NCBI GenBank assembly: GCA_949752795.1
Contig: OX457065.1
Span: forward strand, 1,798,001 to 1,862,000
Direction of reading: 5' to 3'
Length of the DNA stretch: 64,000 nucleotides
DNA from: Hyperoodon ampullatus
Taxonomy: Eukaryota; Chordata; Mammalia; Artiodactyla; Ziphiidae
Shown here in pieces: positions 56,241 to 64,000 of the stretch. The translations under genes were made by a program, and so were the position numbers. The first letter of the stretch is position 1; every line of letters starts with the position of its first letter. Below the pieces are notes generated by a model. The model saw nothing but the letters and a program-made list of their open reading frames with translations, searched no databases and was not told where the DNA came from.

Positions 56241-56768
56241 GGACGGGTAGTGCTGCTGCAAACAGGCTTGAGGCATTTTGTTAAATGTGGGGTAATGATT
56301 TCATACACGAGAGTCACCAACTTACAGAAGGGCTGTGTTTTAAGCTTTGGAACTGAGGCATCACTGACGTCATGTTGACATTCCTTGGCTTGCCAACCAA
56401 AATCTGTTGAAGGGGGTTTTAGGCTGGAATGTAGGACCCTAACCAAGTAATTCCTCAGGGCTTCAGTTTTTTTGGTCGATAAAATTCAAGGCTTTGCTGT
56501 TGATCAACTCTATCACTTCATATTATGACCTACTCACATACTGAACATGTCTATGGGAAAAAAATGTACACGCTAATTCTGGAATCCAGTAACTTCTTTT
56601 CCCACCAAAGCACAAGTAGGAAGGAACTGTTTCTGCCTTTCTCTCAGAGCAGTTCTCATTAAGACTGGAGAAGCAGGTTGTAGGCATTTGTGTTTTCCAA
56701 TGACTCATAAGTTGGGCTGCCTACACTTTGACAGGTTAAAAAGAAAATTCTCAATGTATCTACGTATC
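56241..56768. other. Intron, nothing recognised
   Basis: No gene, RNA or nameable repeat. The stretch looks unique. Confidence 0.4.
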
Positions 56769-56812
56769 CTGTCTGCCTGTCTGTCTGTCTCTCTCTCTCT
56801 CTATGTACACGC
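56769..56812. repeat. (CTGT)n/(CT)n microsatellite
   Basis: CTGTCTG units followed by a run of CT dinucleotides. Confidence 0.9.
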
Positions 56813-56834
56813 ACTGATGTGGTTTACACTGTAT

Positions 56835-56908
56835 GGGGCTGGCCAAAAAGTTCGTTCGGGTTTTGATGTTATGGAAAAAGCCAAACAAAACTTTTGGCCA
56901 ACCCAATA
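56835..56908. mobile_element. Mariner-type MITE hairpin, 74 bp
   Basis: The left arm GGCTGGCCAAAAAGTTCG and the right arm ending CTTTTGGCCAACCCAA are inverted repeats with a loop of about 20 bases. TA dinucleotides flank both ends, as mariner elements require. The arms match the mariner family known from ruminants and whales. Transcribed in the inferred KBTBD12 intron it would fold into a near-complete stem. Confidence 0.85.
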
Positions 56909-57149
56909 CGTTAGGTTTTCAAAGTTATAAGTTACTCTAATGTTAATACAATTTTTAATTTTAAACTTAGTTTATGCAATATTTAAGACATGCAAAAAGG
57001 CCTAATGAATAATAAAGTATGTTATGGGGTTCCCGCCATGCAGCTGATGAAGTCGCACGTTGATTACGCAACTGAAACTCCTTGTCACCCTCCTCCAGCT
57101 GCGTGCCCTCGCTTCCACGCCTCCTGAAAGCAACCACTGTCCCGAACTT

Positions 57150-57640
57150 GGTGTTTAGAATTACCTTTCATTTCTTTATATTCCACTACAGTTGTACATA
57201 CCCTTAAAGAATATACAATTTAACTTTTTATTTTGATATAATTTCAAACTTACAGGAAAGTTCTAACAGTAGGACAAAACACTCCCATAGACCCTTTACC
57301 AGATTCACCATTTATATTTATTTTGTCATAATATATCACCTACATTTACTCTATTAGAATATATAGTATTGTTTTGCATATTTTAAAGAAGATATCAGCG
57401 GTGGGCAGCACCTATTCTTTTAGTCTTTTTCACACAATGATGTTTGTGAAATTCATCCATGTCGATACATGTAGCTCTAGTTCATTCTTTTTTTTTTTTT
57501 TTTTTTTTGCTGTACAATATTCTCTTGAGTGACTATGCTACAGTCTATCTGTTCTCCTGTTAATTAATATTTAGGTTATTTCCAAATTTTTACTATTTCA
57601 AACAGTGCTGCTATGAATTTAAACTAGTTTTAACTTCAGC
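57150..57640 (-). mobile_element. Old L1 3' region, antisense
   Basis: Reverse-strand text 'ttgatataatttcaaacttacaggaaagttctaacagtaggac' and 'gaaattcatccatgtcgatacatgtagctctagttcattc' to 'aacagtgctgctatgaattt' are the antisense 3' end and C-terminal ORF2 of an old L1. A 20-base poly(T) is at about 57,488. Confidence 0.7.
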
Positions 57641-57789
57641 AAAACATGGAGTCATGGTCATGTATCAATCATTATTTAGAAAAAGTAGCAACTTTAAAGA
57701 TAATATAAAGATTATAAAATTAAACATTGTAAAAGCAAAACATTGGTAGTTTAAGTAAACTAACATTTTTATGCCACTTTAAATTTCAT

Positions 57790-58122
57790 TTTATTTCTTA
57801 AATAAATTTATTTAGCTATTTATTGGCTGTGTTGGGCCTTCATTGCTGTGTTTGGGCTTTCTCTAGTTGTGGGAGCAGGGGCTACTCTTCGTTGTGGTGA
57901 GCGGGCTTCTCATTGCGGTGGCTTCTCTTGTTGTGGAGCACAAGCTCTAGGCACGTGGGCTCAGTAGTTGTGGCTCGTGGGCTCTAGAGTGCAGCCTCAG
58001 TAGTTGTGGCACACAGGCTTAGTTGCTCCGAGGCATGTGGGATCTTCCCGGACCAGGGCTCGAACCCATGTCCCCTGCGTTGGCAGGCGGATTCTTAACC
58101 ACTGCGCCACCAGGGAAGCCCC
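57790..58122 (-). mobile_element. CHR SINE, long type, antisense
   Basis: The reverse complement of the full long-type CHR SINE, from 'aaataaatttatttagctatttattggctgtgttgggcc' to 'gccaccagggaagcccc'. The head has an intact reverse A-box CCACTGCGCCA and B-box GGGCTCGAACC. The flanks 'ccactttaaattt' and 'ccacattaaaattt' are the diverged target duplication. Confidence 0.94.
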
Positions 58123-58589
58123 ACATTAAAATTTATAGGAATCCATTTCTTAAAACTAAGTATACTGGACATGGGTAAAACTGCATTTTGGATTTGCAAA
58201 GTAATTAGGCTTTATTCTTGTGATGTATATTTAATTTTGTTACTCATTTTTTCTCCATTATTATGGGTTTCATATTATTCATATATTCATATTATTAATA
58301 TGAATGCACAGTTCAGTCTTCTATAAATTGGAGCAGAGAATAACTTCCCATTGATATCACTGAGAACATTTATACAATTTTATTTTGCTGATGAAAGGAG
58401 AATGCCCTCTGTGCCCTCATTACAAGAAAAAGTTGCTGTCAGCTCTCTTTTATTTGTGAGCTGTGTCTGTACCCACAAGCAGTTTGTATATGAACCCAAA
58501 CATTGTTATTGTTCAAAAAATGTTTGTACAGGTGTATCCAGTTTCAGCTTTACCAAGCAAATTACATGTTGTACATGCATGGCCTTATT

Positions 58590-58745
58590 TAATTCTCCCA
58601 ACTATTCCTATATAATTCTCAAAACTAATTCCAAGCAACGAATCAAAAAGAGGCTAAGAAACTTGCTCACGCTGTAAATGGTAGAGCGAGGTATCAGAAC
58701 CCAGGTCTCAGGAACCGAAGTCAAAGCCCACGTTCCGAACCTCTG
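58590..58745 (-). mobile_element. MIR SINE, antisense
   Basis: 'Gaggctaagaaacttgctcacgctgtaaatggtagagcgaggtatcagaacccaggtct' follows the reverse MIR order, with the 'agtcaaagcccacgttccgaacc' close. Confidence 0.65.
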
Positions 58746-58871
58746 AGCTACCCTCTGCTACCCCACTGTGAGCACCTGGATACAAAAGACTGATCCAACT
58801 ACTTTATTTATATACAGTAACCCCAATTTACACATGCAGAAACCAAGGTTTAGAAAGGTTACATAATTTTA

Positions 58872-59236
58872 TGGGACTTCCCTGGTGGCGCAGTGGTTAA
58901 CAATCCGCCTGCCAGTGCAGGGGACACGGGTTCAAGCCTTGGTCCGGGAAGATCCCACATGTCGCGGAGCAACTAAGCCCGTGCGCCACAACTACTGAGC
59001 CTGTGCTCTAGAGCCCACAAGCCACAACTACTGAGCCCGCATGCTGCAACTACTGAAGACCGGGCACCTAGAGCCCGTGCTTTGCAACAAGAGAAGCCAC
59101 CACAATGAGAAGCTCGCGCAACGCGACAAAGAGTAGCCCCCGCTCACCTCAACTAGAGAGAGCTCACGCACAGCAACAAAGGCCCAATGCAGCCAACAAA
59201 TTAAAAAATAATAATAATAAATTAATTTTTTAAAAA
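58872..59236 (+). mobile_element. CHR SINE, long type, perfect 18-bp TSD
   Basis: A full long-type CHR SINE, the longest in the window, with the exact duplication AAAGGTTACATAATTTTA at 58854-58871 and 59237-59254. The B-box reads GGTTCAAGCCT. Confidence 0.96.
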
Positions 59237-59323
59237 AAAGGTTACATAATTTTAGGATGACAGAAAGCAGTGGCTAAACTGAGATTCAGGCCCAGGACTA
59301 TCTCACTTCAAAGCCCCATCTGC

Positions 59324-59528
59324 GGGCTTCCCTGGTGGCGCAGTGGTTGAGAGTCTGCCTGCCGATGCAGGGGACACAGGTTCGTGCCCTGGTCCGGGAA
59401 GATCCCACATGCCGCGGAGCGGCTGGGCCCGTGAGCCATGGCCGCTGAGCCTGTGTGTCCGGAGCCTGTGCTCTGCAACAGGAGAGGCCACAACAGTGAG
59501 AGGCCCGCGTACCGCAAAAAAAAAAAAA
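59324..59528 (+). mobile_element. CHR SINE, short type, perfect 14-bp TSD
   Basis: Short-type CHR SINE with the exact duplication AAAGCCCCATCTGC at 59310-59323 and 59529-59542. It lies only about 90 bases from the preceding long-type copy in the same orientation, yet the distinct target duplications prove two separate insertions. Confidence 0.96.
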
Positions 59529-59542
59529 AAAGCCCCATCTGC

Positions 59543-60295
59543 AATGCCAGCATCTTCTGTGTACCTTACGTATACAAGGAACAATGCTGAGAATGCTTAT
59601 TGAAGTATGGTGGCTAATTTAACTGACCAAGTATCTCTCAGGATTTACACCAGTAAATTCATTTGGTCTGTAAATCCATAGCAATTAGAGTAGCTTTCAA
59701 GAGTTTTATAAAAGGCAATTAGAAGGAAGGGATACTTAAATATATGTGCCCATCTAAAAAATTCATGTTTCTTCTGAATGTTTGAAACAGTTATTTCCTT
59801 TTTAAAAGTATTTTTTTTTTGTTGAAGCCAGCGTTTGGGGCAGAGAAACTGTACCCAAGTAAAGTATTTATTCAAGAAATCGATTTATCTTTGGGAATCT
59901 TGGGGACACCAGATGATCTTTTTAAAATAGGAATGTGATTGTTCCCCTTCTCAAAACTCTTCATCTGGAGTTAAGCAGAGAATTGGAGATTACGCACCAG
60001 ACATAATCTAGAAAGTGGATTTATTTATGACAGTGGCACAGGAGTTGTTGCCCCGTTGCCTGTTTTATATCACCCATGAGCTAAGAATGAATTTTATCAT
60101 TTTAAATGGCTTTTTAAAATCAAAAGAAGATGTGAAAATGTATGAAATTCAAGTTTCAGTATCTGTAAAACAAATTTTTTGGCACAGAGTGATGCTCATT
60201 TGTTTATGTATCATCTATGGCTGCTTCTGCATTGCAACGGCAGAGCTGAATTGTTAAGACAGAAACCCTACAAAGCCTGAGATATTTTCTCTCTG
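59543..60295. other. Intron, nothing recognised
   Basis: AT-rich, unique-looking sequence without gene features. Confidence 0.4.
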
Positions 60296-60435
60296 GCCCT
60301 AGTTTGGTGCTTGCTCTAGAGGGAGTGATTAAGAGTGCAGACCTTGGAGTCAGATGGAACTGGGCTCAAAACTCAGTTCGTGTGCTTGTAAAATGTTGTA
60401 GCCATTTAATGAGAAGAGGTAAACGCAGGAGAGCT
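60296..60435 (+). mobile_element. MIR SINE fragment, sense
   Basis: 'Gggagtgattaagagtgcagaccttggagtcagatggaactgggctcaaaactcag' is the 5' part of MIR. Confidence 0.7.
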
Positions 60436-60629
60436 GACTTAGGGATTTTTGCCTTCTATCAAGGAGAAATGAGCATAATTAGAAGTTTCTACAGTTCTTT
60501 TACTTGACAGTGTAATAATAGAGAATATAAGAATATACCTAAAGTGAAACTTTATACAATACATAATTGCAGTTACCTTAAGCAACCTTGTCTCATTAGT
60601 TCTGCACATGCCACTTACACTAGTGAGGA

Positions 60630-61010
60630 CTCCTGAGTGCCAGGACCAGCACTCCCAACTCAAACGAGCTTAAACAATGAGGGGAATGGTTTCTCTGTCA
60701 AAACTGAAAAACACAGATATAAGGCATGTTTCAAGCTCCACTGCTCTGAAATCTCTGCCTTCTTTCCTGTACTGGCTTTGTCCTCATGCTGGCTATGGGG
60801 ACACGGCTGCAGCGGATCCAGACCTCTCATCTTTGTAACACGTGGACACCCCCAACCAGTGAACCAGAGACTGAGCTTCACTCCAATCGGGCCAATCTCA
60901 GGTCTCCCACCAGCCCCTGAACCAGCCTCAGTGGTAAGAAGAAAGGGAGTCAGTCCCACCCCAGTGGCACCAAGGAAAGGCAGGCTGGATGTGGGGAGAA
61001 AGCCAACACT
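60630..61010 (-). mobile_element. Ancient interspersed repeat, family uncertain
   Basis: 'Ctcaaacgagcttaaacaatgaggggaatggtttctc' and the close 'gagcttcactccaatcgggccaatctcagg...ctgaaccagcctcagtggtaag' fit a common ancient repeat with repeated 'ctgattggcc' blocks. Name not assigned. Orientation is tentative. Confidence 0.45.
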
Positions 61011-62974
61011 GTCCACTATAGAGTTGTGTATAAGATATTACCTATAACATGTTTATCAAGAAAACCAGTCCATAATGTACTAGGTATTTCATTTTTAACC
61101 TCTCTTTGAAACTAATGCCACTTATGTTTTCATTAAACTAGCCCTATGCTAAAAAGTTCAATGAGGGTAGCTTGGTTCCTGCCTTCAAGATACAAAATCC
61201 TAGGCTGTAGTCCTAACACTTGGGTCCCCGGCGTCTGGTTTCTTTCCAGCAACATCAAGAACTAATGAGTCTGAACTATCTGCATTGTGTTAGATCACGT
61301 GATCCGATCTGGAAGCTGCCCCTGGCCTTCTAGCATTGTGGGTACTGGTACCCTTTGAGGGATTCTTGTATATCAGTACAAATGGAATAGAAATTTTAAA
61401 ATATTTATTTCCTTATAAGAAAGCTTTTACCTTTTTTAGTTTGAAGTAACAGCTGTCATCTATAAAGCTGATTGATGTGTTTATGTGTAAAGAAGCCTAC
61501 ATAATATGATTCGGGCTAGTCATAATGTGTTGTAGGAGAATTCAGAATATAATGACCTCTTAATTACCCATAATTGGATTCTCTTTGTAAAAATCTAAAA
61601 CAAAGCGAAAAAGCAAACGTTCATTTTTAACCTGCAAACCCTCGCATAGAAAGTCTGAAGTTCTTATTGAAATAAAACTGAGCCATTAATGACAGAAAAT
61701 CCAGCGAGGAGGGTTTTATTTCTATTTCAAGTATAATACGGATTCCAAGACTGGCTAGTTGTTATGATTCCACACCCTTCAGCACAGTGATTTTTAGGAC
61801 TTACACTTGCCATTATATAATTAAACATTCCTATCATGCTTAACATTTGTTTCCTGAAATGAACTTTAATTCAACACTGAAAAAGTGCCAAGTCTCACTG
61901 AGACATATGAGATTTCTAATCCTTTACAGGATCACAGAAATTTAGAAGATTTATAAGCTTCACGGCTGACAGATTTTGCTTTCACAGTGTTGAAATTATC
62001 ACCTCCCTGCCTTTCTGAGCTCCTCCCGCTGACTTTTCTACCATCGGGGTTTATTCTCGCTGCCTGCGACTTACAGCCGCATTAGACCTGGACAGGGTGA
62101 CAGAGACTGAGATCCGCTCCTCCCATTAAGGCTTCTGGCTCTAGGAGTGTTCTTTAAATCAAAAGAGATAATTAGCTTCCTTGAAACATCCTGTTTGCAG
62201 TTCCCTGGGGAAGGGGAAGCTGAGACAACCAGCTTAAAGAGATTTTTAATTAGACTAGTGCTTTTTCAGGCAAGAAGTGATTCCACCTCTGCTTCTGTGA
62301 GAGAGGGAAGAGAGAGAAGCCAAGCAGGAGGGGCAGAAACCGGAGGACTTTTGTGTGTTTTCTAAGATTAGGATGATTTACTTGTAAGTTTCAAGTATTG
62401 TGAATTCTCACATCAGCACGTATTTGGTTGTGCTTTCCAAAGCACTGTTTTGAATTATTTGCCACATAGCAAAGTTTGAGCAGAATTTTAGTGGACTTTT
62501 TTTTCAGCCAGCCTACAAGACCCCCTCCCTTGTGATTTTTCAGATTGGTGCTGATAGCATTTCGGTGCATTTTGGGGGACGGTGCACATAACCTTTTCGG
62601 TGATGTCGCACCTCCTCAGAGAGGATGCTTCCTAATGCCTCTGTATCCTCCATCTGTGGGTCAGCTGAATTTGGTAACTGAAAGTGGAAATACGAAAGGC
62701 GCTCATCTTATCCCTTTTCTCTTCATTCACCTTGGGAGGGAGGACTTTCCAGCCTCCGCTAGAAAAATCTCTGCGGCCAATTAGGAAAATATTGTTAGTG
62801 GTTAATAATTTCCTGTTTTTAATTTTACAATCAACAACGTTATTTTTAGATACCAAAGTAGTTGTCTTAATGTTAAACTACTCTGCTTGGAATGAATAAT
62901 ATTTACCTATAAATACTTCTTAGAACTAATGCTGCATATTTAAATTACAGAGAATTTTTTTTCTTAGAAGAAAA
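61011..62974. other. Intron, repeat-poor
   Basis: Nearly 2 kb directly upstream of the coding exon in which I recognise no repeat. The part at 61,960-62,360 has balanced composition and is the best candidate for a conserved regulatory block. No open frame looks coding. Confidence 0.45.
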
Positions 62975-62996
62975 CTCCCTCTTTTCTTTCCTTCAG
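62975..62996 (+). promoter_or_regulatory. KBTBD12: Splice acceptor of the coding exon
   Basis: A pyrimidine run CCCTCTTTTCTTTCCTTCAG ends in the AG at 62,995-62,996, directly before the 5' UTR part of the exon. It is the only strong acceptor between the upstream in-frame stop and the region lacking coding text. Confidence 0.75.
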
Positions 62997-63108
62997 GAAT
63001 GTCACATGACATCTCTGTTGCTTGGTGAGTAATCAGACATGTAAACAGGACCTCAAGAATCAAGCTACATTTAAAGAAGACTTACTTAGAAACACTGGAG
63101 AGGACACC
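62997..63108 (+). other. KBTBD12: 5' UTR part of the coding exon
   Basis: The 112 bases between acceptor and start codon. An in-frame TGA at 63,007-63,009 closes the frame upstream of the start, so the protein cannot begin further 5' within this exon. Confidence 0.7.
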
Positions 63109-64000
63109 ATGGAGTGCAAGACTGAGGGAAAAGAAAAATACCAACACAGCTTGAATTTACTGAATAAAATTAAGAACATGAAAGAACTAGCAGAGATGAT
63201 TGATGTTGTACTCATCGCAGAAGGGGAGAAATTCCCATGCCACAGGCTGGTCCTGGCTGCATTTAGTCCTTATTTCAAAGCGATGTTTACCTGTGGACTA
63301 CTTGAGTGTACTCAGAGGGAAGTCGTACTTTATGACATCACCGCAGAAAGTGTGTCGGTGATATTAAATTATATGTACCATGCGGCTCTGGAGATCAGTA
63401 ATGCCAATGTACAGACTGTGGCTATGGCTGCCTATTTTATGCAGATGGAGGAAGTCTTCAGTGTGTGTCAGAAGTATATGATGGACCATATGGATGCCTC
63501 GAACTGTCTGGGTATCTATCATTTTGCAAAGCAGATTGGAGCTGAGGATTTAGCTGATCAATCGAAGAAGTATTTATATCAGCACTTTGCTGAGGTGAGC
63601 TTACATGAAGAGATACTAGAAATTGAAGTGCACCAATTTCTGACACTTATTAAATCAGATGACCTGAACATATCCAGAGAGGAGAGCATTCTGGACCTAG
63701 TTCTGAGATGGGTAAATCATAACCGAGAACTGCGCACAGAGCATCTTGTGGAACTTCTGAAGCAAGTTAGGTTGCAACTGGTAAATCCTTCTTTTTTAAG
63801 ACAAGCCCTGAAAAGGAACACAATGCTTCTGTGTGATGCAAACTGCATTGACATCATTCAAAACGCATTCAAAGCCATCAAGACCCCTCAACAGCACTCT
63901 CTCAATCTTCGTTATGGCATGGAGACTACCAGTCTTTTGCTGTGCATTGGCAACAATTCTTCAGGAATCAGGTCAAGACATAGGAACTACGGAGATGCCA
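63109..64000 (+). CDS. KBTBD12: KBTBD12, BTB-BACK-kelch protein (5' coding exon, cut by window)
   Basis: Kelch repeat and BTB domain-containing protein 12. The frame is open for 297 codons and leaves the window, so it is partial at its 3' end. The start sits in a strong context (GACACCATGG), and an in-frame TGA lies 102 bases upstream. Residues about 30-125 form a BTB domain: DVVLIAEGEKFPCHRLVLAA with the conserved His-Arg, then FSPYFKAMF. Residues about 130-240 form a BACK domain with ASNCLGIYHFAKQIGAEDL and ILDLVLRWVNH. From about residue 275 (TTSLLLCIGNN) the kelch propeller begins. BTB-BACK-kelch proteins commonly recruit substrates to Cullin-3 ubiquitin ligases; the substrate of KBTBD12 is not known to me. 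The sequence agrees with my memory of mammalian KBTBD12 throughout. No frameshift or stop is seen. Human expression is, as I recall, mainly in heart and skeletal muscle. Confidence 0.95.
   Translation, partial: MECKTEGKEKYQHSLNLLNKIKNMKELAEMIDVVLIAEGEKFPCHRLVLAAFSPYFKAMFTCGLLECTQREVVLYDITAESVSVILNYMYHAALEISNANVQTVAMAAYFMQMEEVFSVCQKYMMDHMDASNCLGIYHFAKQIGAEDLADQSKKYLYQHFAEVSLHEEILEIEVHQFLTLIKSDDLNISREESILDLVLRWVNHNRELRTEHLVELLKQVRLQLVNPSFLRQALKRNTMLLCDANCIDIIQNAFKAIKTPQQHSLNLRYGMETTSLLLCIGNNSSGIRSRHRNYGDA

Noticed and set aside
1297..59528. tRNA(Glu)-like heads with A- and B-boxes as possible tRNA genes
   Set aside because: Each head is followed by a SINE body and A-rich tail with target duplications. 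They lack a proper anticodon arm and acceptor end, so they are SINEs and not tRNA genes.
1..64000. CRISPR arrays, operons, bacterial-type systems
   Set aside because: The window is vertebrate nuclear DNA with introns and SINE/LINE content. No regular spacer repeats or operon structure are present.

Overview
This window is nuclear DNA of a placental mammal, almost certainly a cetacean (whale or dolphin). The diagnostic signal is the dominant short repeat. Sixteen copies of tRNA(Glu)-derived SINEs of the CHR class are present in two structural types, many with perfect 14-18 bp target-site duplications. They sit beside ordinary mammalian repeats: MIR, L1, MLT1, ERV LTRs, a hAT MITE and a cetartiodactyl-type mariner MITE. 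CHR SINEs occur in cetaceans, hippos and ruminants. Their abundance and low divergence here fit a cetacean; the species cannot be read from the sequence.

Only one protein-coding gene is supported. At the right edge (62,997 to past 64,000, + strand) lies the first coding exon of KBTBD12, a BTB-BACK-kelch protein. It runs open for 297 codons with a complete BTB and BACK domain and is cut by the window end just as the kelch part begins. About 8.3 kb upstream a CpG-rich block (about 54.4-54.9 kb) carries a TATA/MEF2-like element, a CArG-like element, an E-box and a clean GTAAGT donor. I read it as the likely promoter and non-coding first exon of the same gene. Everything left of about 54.3 kb looks intergenic; in human the neighbour on that side is MGLL (from memory).

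Layout: 0-20 kb holds old L1 pieces, mostly antisense, plus an antisense MLT1 LTR, MIRs and six full-size CHR SINEs, with unassigned DNA between them. At 21.0-25.8 kb is a nested complex: a 5'-truncated L1 with a recognisable but broken ORF2, invaded by a CHR SINE, by a second 3' L1 end, and that again by a CHR SINE. At 25.8-33.8 kb is a decayed gammaretrovirus-like (ERV1-type) provirus with gag, pol and env remnants in order and a 3' LTR. Its pol is broken by a roughly 460 bp AT-then-GA microsatellite and by another L1 3' end. At 33.85-36 kb is another old antisense L1 with a hAT-type MITE beyond it. The 36-54 kb stretch is mixed: CHR SINEs, three ERV-type LTRs (one GC-rich with internal repeats, one a solo LTR inside an MLT1) and long unassigned stretches. 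At 54.3-64 kb is the inferred KBTBD12 5' region: promoter, large first intron with SINEs and a mariner hairpin, then the coding exon.

I see no undescribed gene system here. The observations most worth checking are the muscle-type promoter architecture upstream of KBTBD12, the homopurine tract inside the provirus, the intronic mariner hairpin, a repeat-free block just upstream of the coding exon, and the nested insertions that date one another. All repeat-family names come from recognising consensus features by eye; no database search was run.
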